Source of the DNA: Opitutia bacterium UBA7350
GTDB lineage: Bacteria > Verrucomicrobiota > Verrucomicrobiia > Opitutales > Coraliomargaritaceae
Direction of reading: 5' to 3'
NCBI GenBank assembly: GCA_002470925.1
Contig: DKOX01000145.1
Location: 1-15,417 of the forward strand
DNA length: 15,417 bases
Part shown: one piece after another, positions 1 through 6,697 of the stretch
Layout of the letters: every line of letters starts with the position of its first letter
Numbering within the stretch: position 1 is the first letter of the stretch
Program-made: the position numbers and the translations under genes
Notes under the pieces: generated by a model
What the model was told of the DNA's origin: nothing
Database searches by the model: none
What the model saw: only the letters and a program-made list of their open reading frames with translations

Positions 1-188
1 ATTACTTCCTAACCCAGCGCGTCAAACCCGGACAGGACGATTACGCGATCCGCCTAGCAAGGCACCACGCGGTAATCCTCGCCGCGATGAAAGCCAAGCA
101 AAACGCCAGCGCAGATGCCGCCCAAGTACTTCGCGAGAGCATTCAGGCTTTGCGTGCCTACTACCCCACCCCCGCTCACGAACACTAG
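1..188 (+). CDS. C-terminal fragment of an unrecognised protein
   Basis: An open frame enters from the left edge (first full codon at position 3) and ends at TAG 186-188, giving about 61 residues with no start in view. The visible peptide is rich in Ala, Arg and Gln and looks helical (for example LARHHAVILAAMKAKQ), ending in PTPAHEH. I see no motif that assigns a family. Support for it being real is its composition and its position: it stops 6 bases before the convergent stop of rnd, as a real neighbouring gene in a dense genome would. A chance open frame of this length in GC-rich DNA cannot be excluded. Confidence 0.5.
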   Translation, partial: YFLTQRVKPGQDDYAIRLARHHAVILAAMKAKQNASADAAQVLRESIQALRAYYPTPAHEH

Positions 189-194
189 GCTCGC

Positions 195-1355
195 CTACAG
201 TTGCGCTGGCAAATTCGTTTCGCAGTCGATCTTGAGGCTGCCACGCCCTTGCAATAAATCCAGTAATGCCCGGCCACAGAATTCCGCACGCCAGCCGCTC
301 AAAAGCCGGTGCGCCTCGACTTCCGGGTTCGCGGCATCCAAAACAAGAGCGGTGACCTCCGCACGATTGCCCATTAAAGCAGGATCAATCTTAGAGTTCA
401 GGCAAATGCCCTTGAGGTATGCCAGCGCAAAATCTACCCGCGCCTCATAACCCTCGTCCGGGCTGCTTCCGGCGTTTGCGACATTTTGCAATTCCGGTAA
501 ATCGCCCTCGATGCCCCGCTCAATCGCCTTCCAAATTCGGTCTTTGTTGCGTTCAAGAGTGCGTTCAGTCAAACCCCTGATAGGTTTTAACGCCTCTTTT
601 GTCGCGGGCGTCTTTTTTGCCAACACTACCAGCGCATCGTCCGATAGTATAAAACTACGCGGGAGATTCCGCTTCCGGGCCGCAAGTTCGCGCCAGGATG
701 CCAGACTTCGTAGAATATTGCGCTGTTGCTGGGTCAAAGCGCCACTGCCCCGCACTCGTGGCATGATCGACTCCGGGTCGCTTTCCCGGTAAAGCGATTC
801 CCGTTCATAGCTGCGCATCTCATCCGCAATCCATTCCCGGCGACCCAAGGCATCCGCCCGCTTCAAAATACACTCCATCAGTCGCACCGAATTGCGGACA
901 TCGTCCTCCGCATAGCGTACCTGTGCCTCCGTCAGCGGTCGCGCCAACCAGTCCGACTGCGTTTCGGTTTTATCGAGGCGAACCTTCAATAATTGCTTCA
1001 AGACGTCACGCAAAGAAATGGTGGCCGCTTTTCCAATGAAGCCCGCGCTGCGCTGGGTATCGAAAATGTTGCGGGGGTACGCCCCGCAGGCGCGCTGCAG
1101 AATCGTCAAATCCTGCTGCGCATCATGCAGAATTTTTATCACGCCCGCATCCTGCATCAATTCCCCAAAGGGCGCCCAGTCCTCGATCTTGGGCGCGTCA
1201 ATCAACACCGCCTCTCCGTCTGGGTAGCCTACCTGAACCACCCCCAGAGAGGGATAAAAGGTCCTGTTCCAGACGAATTCTGTATCAATACCCACCGCGC
1301 CGGCACTCATCGCGGCTCGGCAGGCTTTTTCCAAGCTTGCGCTATCTTCAATCAT
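195..1355 (-). CDS. rnd: Ribonuclease D (DEDDy 3'-5' exoribonuclease with HRDC domain)
   Basis: A 386-residue protein of usual RNase D size. The N-terminal exonuclease domain (about 1-195) carries all three DEDDy motifs: Exo I DTEF (D24, E26), Exo II HDAQQDL (D82) and Exo III Y148-A-E-D-D152. These acidic residues bind the two metal ions, and the Tyr marks the DEDDy subclass. An HRDC nucleic-acid binding domain follows at about 208-285. Known role of the family: trimming 3' ends of tRNA precursors and other structured RNAs in the cytoplasm. The start is ATG at 1353-1355. An AGGAAG motif lies too far upstream (about 23 bases) to be a good ribosome site, and another ATG just upstream is out of frame and closes after two codons. 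The gene is divergent from the ABC operon and convergent with the partial gene at the left edge. Confidence 0.95.
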   Translation of the reverse strand: MIEDSASLEKACRAAMSAGAVGIDTEFVWNRTFYPSLGVVQVGYPDGEAVLIDAPKIEDWAPFGELMQDAGVIKILHDAQQDLTILQRACGAYPRNIFDTQRSAGFIGKAATISLRDVLKQLLKVRLDKTETQSDWLARPLTEAQVRYAEDDVRNSVRLMECILKRADALGRREWIADEMRSYERESLYRESDPESIMPRVRGSGALTQQQRNILRSLASWRELAARKRNLPRSFILSDDALVVLAKKTPATKEALKPIRGLTERTLERNKDRIWKAIERGIEGDLPELQNVANAGSSPDEGYEARVDFALAYLKGICLNSKIDPALMGNRAEVTALVLDAANPEVEAHRLLSGWRAEFCGRALLDLLQGRGSLKIDCETNLPAQL

Positions 1356-1503
1356 TGCATGACAGGTTCTACCAATCTCTTCCTAAAGAAAAGAAGAAAC
1401 GATTGTCAGACAAAAGAGACGCGTATGTGCGTGCTTGCTGAACGCCCGAATTTACTTCAAAACTCTATTATTCTGCCTTTCTTCCTTTTTTCTGGCCAAC
1501 TGC
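1356..1503. promoter_or_regulatory. Divergent intergenic region between rnd and the ABC operon
   Basis: These 148 bases must hold promoters for both rnd (leftward) and the five-gene operon (rightward). Rightward, a TATTAT at 1466-1471 is a fair -10 hexamer that would place transcription start near 1479, about 25 bases before the chosen ATG. No good -35 sits at the right distance. A perfect short inverted repeat, TTGTC-A-GACAA at 1403-1413, lies mid-region and could be an operator. I found no convincing leftward promoter. The stretch just before the operon is pyrimidine-rich (TTTCTTCCTTTTTTC) with no Shine-Dalgarno motif. Confidence 0.3.
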
Positions 1504-2520
1504 ATGGATCAAGACATCAGCATTCGCGTAAAAAATCTCTCCCGCCGGTTCGGTGCGGCGTGGGCCATTAAAAATATCAGCTTTACGGTCGCAAAAGGGG
1601 AAATCGTCGGATTTCTCGGCCCTAACGGGGCCGGCAAAAGCACCACTATGCGCATCCTGAGCGGGATCTTGACCGCGCAGAGCGGCTCCGCCTGGATTGG
1701 AGGCATCTCTATTGCCGGCAACCCGCATGAGGTTAAACGCCGCATCGGCTATATGCCGGAAAACAATCCGCTCCCCAATGATATGCGGGTCGTTGAATAC
1801 CTGCGCTTTCGCGCCCGCCTCAAGGAAGTTCCCGCCGCAAAGGTCCGCGCCGCCGTTGAGGAGGCGATGGAGACCTGCGATCTGGCGCGCACCGCCCGTC
1901 GCAAAATCATCGGGACCCTTTCAAAAGGATTCCGCCAACGGGTCGGGATCGCCGACGCCCTCCTGGGGAATCCCGAAGTCATTATCATGGATGAGCCCAC
2001 CATCGGCCTCGATCCGCACCAAATTCAAAGCATTCGGGAGTTAATCAACCGTCTCCGGGGACGCATGACCGTCATCCTCTCCAGTCATATCCTTCCTGAG
2101 ATTGAGCGATCCTGTGACCGCGTGGTCATTATCAACCGGGGTCGCGTTGTTGCGGCGGGCACACATGCCGCCCTGCGCGAGGAATTTTTACCGGGCGATC
2201 GTTATTGCCTGCGCTTCTCGGGAGAGAAAGCGCGTGTCCTGGAAGCCCTAAAAGCCAAAGGGATCGAGAGCGAAGTGGTTCGTTGTGAATCGCTCGGCGA
2301 GGCATTACAGGAATTGCAACTGGTGGCGAACCATGCCAGGGTGGAGGGACCTGCCATCATGAATGCCCTGAGTGATGCCTCCGGGATATGCCTCCATAGC
2401 CTTGCGCCGGAGGTCCCCAACCTCGAAGCGATCTTTCTCGCGGCAACCAAACGCTCCTGGGAAGAAACCATTGAACCGCAGACCACCGCTGCCACCGCCA
2501 CCGCCGCCGCAAATGATTAA
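1504..2520 (+). CDS. ABC transporter ATP-binding protein, GldA/ABC-2 exporter type
   Basis: A 338-residue cytoplasmic ATPase expected to drive the permease encoded next. Visible motifs: Walker A GPNGAGKST (39-47), a GYMPENNP segment where the Q-loop would be (Glu at 86, a form common in ABC-2 exporter ATPases), signature LSKGF (139-143), Walker B VIIMDEP (D163, E164), D-loop GLDP (168-171) and switch His195 in SSHILPE. The C-terminal third (about 215-338) is a regulatory extension as in other ABC-2 ATPases, ending in a Thr/Ala-rich tail. The frame is open upstream to a TTG at 1435. I chose ATG 1504 because the ABC domain begins directly after it, and the extra residues look like translated leader and overlap a candidate -10. 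It is the first gene of the operon, 14 bases before the permease. Confidence 0.93.
   Translation: MDQDISIRVKNLSRRFGAAWAIKNISFTVAKGEIVGFLGPNGAGKSTTMRILSGILTAQSGSAWIGGISIAGNPHEVKRRIGYMPENNPLPNDMRVVEYLRFRARLKEVPAAKVRAAVEEAMETCDLARTARRKIIGTLSKGFRQRVGIADALLGNPEVIIMDEPTIGLDPHQIQSIRELINRLRGRMTVILSSHILPEIERSCDRVVIINRGRVVAAGTHAALREEFLPGDRYCLRFSGEKARVLEALKAKGIESEVVRCESLGEALQELQLVANHARVEGPAIMNALSDASGICLHSLAPEVPNLEAIFLAATKRSWEETIEPQTTAATATAAAND
2482..2510 (+). repeat. ACC/GCC trinucleotide-type low-complexity run in the ATPase tail
   Basis: A run made almost entirely of ACC and GCC/GCT triplets encodes the Thr/Ala tail of the ABC ATPase, a few codons before its stop. Such runs can change length by replication slippage in whole-codon steps without breaking the frame. 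It lies outside all ATPase motifs and is probably a flexible end. Confidence 0.5.
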
Positions 2521-2534
2521 CGATTACGCCCGCC

Positions 2535-3299
2535 ATGCGACATTTCTGGATCCTTTTTAAACACGAGTTGCGAATGCTACTGATCAGCCCCACCACCTAT
2601 CTGGCGGGCGGCCTCTTCCTCGGCCTCATGGGCTTTATGTATTGGGCCATTCTGCGCGAGATGATCACGACGCCGCAAGAGGAGTTGCCCACCGTGCAAT
2701 TCTTCAAAAGTTTTTGGATTCCCACTTTCTTTGTCGTTCCCCTTTTAACCATGCGCAGTATCGCGGGAGAACGAAATCTCGGCACCCTCGATACGCTTCT
2801 GACCACCCCTACTTCGCGGATTGCCCTCGTGCTTGGTAAATTTGCAGGAGCTTATTGTTTTTATCTCCTCCTCTGGCTCCTCACCCTTGGGTTTCCCCTC
2901 ATTGCCGAAAGCCTCCTCCGCGAGAGCAACGATAGCAACATTTTCCTCAGCAGCGCCCCCCTCCTCGGCAGTTTCCTCTTTATCGCAGTCAGCGGCGCGC
3001 TCTTCATTGCAATTGGAATCTTTACCAGCAGCCTTACCCGCAGCCAATTGGTTGCCGGGATGCTCTCCTTCACCCTCCTCTTTCTTGTAATTGTCGGCGG
3101 ACAACAGCTCGGTTCTCTGAGCCAGGGCGGGGTCGAACTCCCCGGATGGATTCACGCCTCCGTTGATTATCTGCAAATTTTCAGCCACCTCGATGATTTT
3201 GCCCGTGGCATCATTGATACCCGCCCTTTCTTTTACTACCTAAGTTCCGGGGTGCTCCTGCTCGGCTTATCCACCCTCGTCATTGAGGCCAAAGCATAA
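2535..3299 (+). CDS. ABC-2 type permease (GldF/NosY-like)
   Basis: A 254-residue integral membrane protein with about six hydrophobic segments near residues 19-39, 58-76, 99-125, 140-165, 171-190 and 233-250, the usual size and topology for this permease class. The cytoplasmic stretch MRSIAGERNLGTLDTLLTTP (73-92) matches the conserved Glu-Arg...Gly-Thr...Leu-Leu...Pro coupling element of ABC-2 permeases. It should form the membrane channel with the ATPase encoded 14 bases upstream. The start ATG lies directly before a typical short N-terminal segment and has no clear Shine-Dalgarno motif. The stop TAA shares one base with the ATG of the next gene (TAATG at 3297-3301), so translation of the two is probably coupled. 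The substrate cannot be read from the sequence. Confidence 0.92.
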   Translation: MRHFWILFKHELRMLLISPTTYLAGGLFLGLMGFMYWAILREMITTPQEELPTVQFFKSFWIPTFFVVPLLTMRSIAGERNLGTLDTLLTTPTSRIALVLGKFAGAYCFYLLLWLLTLGFPLIAESLLRESNDSNIFLSSAPLLGSFLFIAVSGALFIAIGIFTSSLTRSQLVAGMLSFTLLFLVIVGGQQLGSLSQGGVELPGWIHASVDYLQIFSHLDDFARGIIDTRPFFYYLSSGVLLLGLSTLVIEAKA

Positions 3300-4780
3300 T
3301 GCAAACCGCACGTTTCAATGAATTCCGGATCGCGCGCCGCTTGCGCGCCCTCAACCGAGGAGCCCAAATCCTGCTCGGCATCAGCCTCATCCTCGCTCTC
3401 AACTACCTGGCCGCGCACTATTTTAAACGCTTCGATCTCACCCAGCAACGGCAATTCAGTCTCGGCGCGGAATCCCGCGCATACCTGCAACAACTTCAGG
3501 CGCCCATTGATATCATTGTTACGATCGCACCTGACAGCGAAGCCCCCGAGCTCCAGCGCATCCGCAACGACCTCAGCAAGCTCCTCATCGAATACGAAGC
3601 CCGGTCCATGCGCCAGGGCGAACCGCTCGTGCGGGTCGAATACGTGGACGCCCTCCGCCAGCGCAAGCGAACCCGCGAACTTGTCCAAGCCTACAATATC
3701 GAGCGCGAAAACGTCATCATCGTCGCGGCGAACGGGCGCACCCGGTCCATTGAGCTACCCGAACTCTATGAAGCAGAGGAAGGACAATGGCACAGCTTTT
3801 GCGGAGAAAGAATCCTTACCTCCGCTATCCTGGAAGTCTCCAAGGAAGAGAGCCCCGTCCTTTACCTCCTCACCGGGCATGGCGAAATGCGCATCGGGGA
3901 CGTCCATCCCACCCGCGGACTCTCCCTCATGGAAAGCTTCCTCAAGGAACGTGGCTTTACCTTGCGCGAGCTGGATCTTACCCGCGTCACATCAGTTCCC
4001 GAGGACGCCGCGATGATCCTTGCCCTGGCCCCGCAGGCAGCCCTCACCCCCGCCGAGGTTGAAAAATTGCGGCGCTATATGAGTTCCCGCAATGGCCGCA
4101 TGCTTCTTACCCTCGAACCCGGCCGCAAGCACGGGCTGAATAACCTCCTGTATGACTGGGGCGTCCTCGTGGAAGATCTCATCGCCGTTGACATTGACCC
4201 CAACTATCGCTCCCAGGAGGGCGACATGATCGTCCGCCATTTCAGCGAGCACCCCATCAGCAAATTACTCTATGATTACAACGCCACCGCTTACTTCGGA
4301 CAGTCACGCCCCGTTCGTATTGACCCCGCCAGCCTCGCTGACGAAAGCCTGAGTTTGCGCTACCTCATCGGAACTTCTCAGAAAAGCTGGGCAGAGAAAG
4401 ACTACCGCACGCAACGCCCCCTCGCCTTTGATGCCGACCGCGACCTCCCCGGCCCGTTGAGCCTTGCGGTTGCCTCCCAGCGCAGTACCAGTTCCGCCCT
4501 CGGACTTTCGATCTCGGCGGGTCGTTTGGTCTGCTTCGGCAATGCCGATTTCCTCGCCAACAACCGCTTCCAAATCTACGGCAACTATACCCTCCTGATT
4601 AATACCCTCAACTGGGCGCTCGACCGCAACGTTTTCCTTAATATTCCCGCCCAGTCCTTAAACAGCTATCAGCTTGTGATGAGCCGTAGTGACTTGAATC
4701 GGCTCCTCGGTTACTTCGCGATTCTTCCAATCACCGCCGCCGCTCTTGGCATCATCATTTCACTCATCCGCCGCCGCTAG
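3299..4780 (+). CDS. GldG-family ABC transporter auxiliary protein
   Basis: A 493-residue membrane-anchored protein. It has one N-terminal membrane segment (about 22-41), a large extracytoplasmic region, and a C-terminal membrane segment (about 467-488) followed by an RRR end. Features typical of GldG-like auxiliary proteins (ABC_transp_aux family) are the segment after the first helix (FDLTQQRQFSLG, 45-56), the LLTGHGE motif (190-196) and FGNADFLANN (413-422) near the end. In Bacteroidetes, GldG works with GldA and GldF in gliding and type IX secretion. Similar proteins also occur in many non-gliding bacteria with unknown substrates, so motility should not be inferred here. The gene is joined to the permease by the TAATG overlap and followed 4 bases later by the DUF4340 gene. 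Confidence 0.88.
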   Translation: MQTARFNEFRIARRLRALNRGAQILLGISLILALNYLAAHYFKRFDLTQQRQFSLGAESRAYLQQLQAPIDIIVTIAPDSEAPELQRIRNDLSKLLIEYEARSMRQGEPLVRVEYVDALRQRKRTRELVQAYNIERENVIIVAANGRTRSIELPELYEAEEGQWHSFCGERILTSAILEVSKEESPVLYLLTGHGEMRIGDVHPTRGLSLMESFLKERGFTLRELDLTRVTSVPEDAAMILALAPQAALTPAEVEKLRRYMSSRNGRMLLTLEPGRKHGLNNLLYDWGVLVEDLIAVDIDPNYRSQEGDMIVRHFSEHPISKLLYDYNATAYFGQSRPVRIDPASLADESLSLRYLIGTSQKSWAEKDYRTQRPLAFDADRDLPGPLSLAVASQRSTSSALGLSISAGRLVCFGNADFLANNRFQIYGNYTLLINTLNWALDRNVFLNIPAQSLNSYQLVMSRSDLNRLLGYFAILPITAAALGIIISLIRRR

Positions 4781-4784
4781 TATC

Positions 4785-6668
4785 ATGCGTATAAAATTCA
4801 CTCTCGCCCTCCTCGCTCTCAACGCGATCACCTTCTCCCTCATCTTCTATCTCAACCACCGGGATCTGCAGGCAGATAAAAATGCCCTGCGACTTGCCGA
4901 GAATATTCGCGAGGAAGTCGCGGGAGCCCAACAGATCGAACTTTCCGGAAGAGTCATCAGCCTCCCCCATACCCTTAGTCGCGATGGAGAAAGCTGGCTC
5001 ATCACACAACCATTCCAATGGCCCGCAAATTACTTCTCGGTTAACCGAATCCTCAACCAATTACAATTTATCGAGGAGGACACCTCCTTTCCCGTAGAAG
5101 CCATCCGTGAAGCCGGACAAACCCTCGCAGACTACGGCTTCGAAAACCCCCTCCTCCGCATCAAGCTCACCCATGGCAAGGGCACCCGTTCCCTCACCAT
5201 CGGCACCCCTACCGAAATCGGCAACCAGTTGTACCTCCTCGGGCCCGGGGCTGCCACCATCTACGTGGTCAACCGTAGCAGTATTGACAGCCTTCTTCTG
5301 GACCTCGAGGCCCTACGTGCGCGCGATATCTTCAATCTGCCGGTCTTTGAAATCGATGCCCTGGGCCTTGAGATGAAAAGCGCCGCCGGCGCGGGCAGCC
5401 TCAAGGTTCGTCTCTCGAAGGCCGACAACCTTTGGCAATTCGAAGCTCCCATTGCCGCCAGCGCAGACCCCGCCCTCGTGGAGGGAACCATCCATGCCCT
5501 CAGCTCGATGCAGGTTGTCCGCTTTGTTGAGGACAATTCCAGTGACCCCGTCGCGCAGGGGCTCGACACCCCTTCGGCACGCATCACCCTTTATGGCAAC
5601 AAACGGGAGCGCACCCTCTTGGTGGGCAACCCCGATCCTTCCGCTCAGGGCGAAGCCACCTATTTTGCCCGACTCGAAGATCTGCCCACCGTCTTCACCA
5701 TTCCGGTTCAAACCATTGATGCGCTACGTCAGGCACAGCAGGACCTTCGCAAGCGCGATTTCTTTGAATTCCAAACCGAGGCCGTCGATTCCCTCGTCAT
5801 TCGAGAGAACGAGAGCGAGCTGCGCTTACAAAAGTTGGAAACCGGCAACTGGCAAGTCGTCGCAACTGCGCCCGGCCAGGACATCCAACCCCGACGCGCC
5901 GAGGTGACCCATGTCGATTCCCTCTTGCGTATTCTATCCCAGCTGCACGCCCTCGACTTTGCGATGGATAACCCTTCCCCCGCCGACCTGGGCCAGCTCC
6001 GACTCAATAACCCCCAACGCAAAGTGGAATTGACCTTGTCGGGGCAAGCACCCCGTACCCTCGCTTTCGCGTACCCCCTGGACGAAAAAGAACGACTCTT
6101 CGCGCAAATCTCCGGCAGTCCTTTTGTATACGAAGTGCAGCGCGACCCCCTCCTTGCCCAACTCAGCCTGAACCCTGTAACATATTACGAAAAAATACTC
6201 GAAAATATGCCGGTCGCCGCACGTATCACCGCACTCCAGCTCACGCCCCGCGATGCAACCCTCACCACCCGGCAAATAGATTTACAGTCTGAAGCTGGTC
6301 GCGCCGAAGCCGCGCCATTACTAGAATGCCTGAGGAACTTCCGCGTAAAAACGTATCGGGATAATGAATACAAAGAGGAGGCCACCGAGCCCCCGTGGGA
6401 ATACTTCCTCACAATCACACTTTTACTTCCCGACGGAAACGGAGGCCGCGAGACCACGCAGCGTTACGCCCTGACAAAACGACTTGGCGCCACCCTGCAA
6501 TTAGGTGGCTCCCCTGCACACAACTGCACCTTTGAACTGACCCAAGCGATGATTGAGGCCTTGCATCCATTCATGCAGCCAATGCCCCTACCGCCGGAGG
6601 CCAAAGGAGACCCCATCACTCCACCGCCGCTCCCCGAGCCGGTTCCGCCCCCCGATCCCACCCTCTAG
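4785..6668 (+). CDS. DUF4340 tandem-repeat envelope protein
   Basis: A 627-residue protein with an N-terminal membrane anchor (about 5-23) and an extracytoplasmic body made of tandem DUF4340-type units at about 66-200, 206-345 and 346-485, with a degenerate fourth at about 536-596. Each unit has a Trp-containing strand, a helix of the form V..LL..L, a GLDTP/GFENP-like turn, a 'TL..G.P' hairpin, a strand ending in Tyr/Phe-Val, and in the first two a closing 'LR.RD.F' motif. The tail (599-627) is Pro-rich. The frame is open back to a TTG at 4746 inside the previous gene. I chose ATG 4785, 4 bases after that gene's stop, because the hydrophobic anchor begins right after it. DUF4340 genes often follow GldG-like genes. 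The function is unknown, and a structural role in the exporter is inferred. Confidence 0.87.
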   Translation: MRIKFTLALLALNAITFSLIFYLNHRDLQADKNALRLAENIREEVAGAQQIELSGRVISLPHTLSRDGESWLITQPFQWPANYFSVNRILNQLQFIEEDTSFPVEAIREAGQTLADYGFENPLLRIKLTHGKGTRSLTIGTPTEIGNQLYLLGPGAATIYVVNRSSIDSLLLDLEALRARDIFNLPVFEIDALGLEMKSAAGAGSLKVRLSKADNLWQFEAPIAASADPALVEGTIHALSSMQVVRFVEDNSSDPVAQGLDTPSARITLYGNKRERTLLVGNPDPSAQGEATYFARLEDLPTVFTIPVQTIDALRQAQQDLRKRDFFEFQTEAVDSLVIRENESELRLQKLETGNWQVVATAPGQDIQPRRAEVTHVDSLLRILSQLHALDFAMDNPSPADLGQLRLNNPQRKVELTLSGQAPRTLAFAYPLDEKERLFAQISGSPFVYEVQRDPLLAQLSLNPVTYYEKILENMPVAARITALQLTPRDATLTTRQIDLQSEAGRAEAAPLLECLRNFRVKTYRDNEYKEEATEPPWEYFLTITLLLPDGNGGRETTQRYALTKRLGATLQLGGSPAHNCTFELTQAMIEALHPFMQPMPLPPEAKGDPITPPPLPEPVPPPDPTL

Positions 6669-6697
6669 ACTTATCGCAAGCCATTCATAAGCTGGAT

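Noticed and set aside
1435..1503. N-terminal extension of the ABC ATPase from TTG 1435, resembling a lipoprotein-like signal (LANC)
   Set aside because: ABC ATPases are cytosolic, the ABC domain begins just after ATG 1504, and a candidate -10 lies inside the extension.
993..1571. Plus-strand open frame of 192 codons
   Set aside because: It lies mostly antisense to rnd, whose catalytic motifs are all intact, and its own product shows no domain. It is a shadow of GC-rich codon structure.
3236..3688. Minus-strand open frame of 150 codons
   Set aside because: It is antisense across the permease/GldG junction, with no supporting motif, promoter or ribosome site.
1504..6668. Gliding motility locus
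   Set aside because: Only GldA/F/G-like components are present. No other gld, spr or type IX secretion gene is in the window, and this ABC set is common in non-gliding bacteria.
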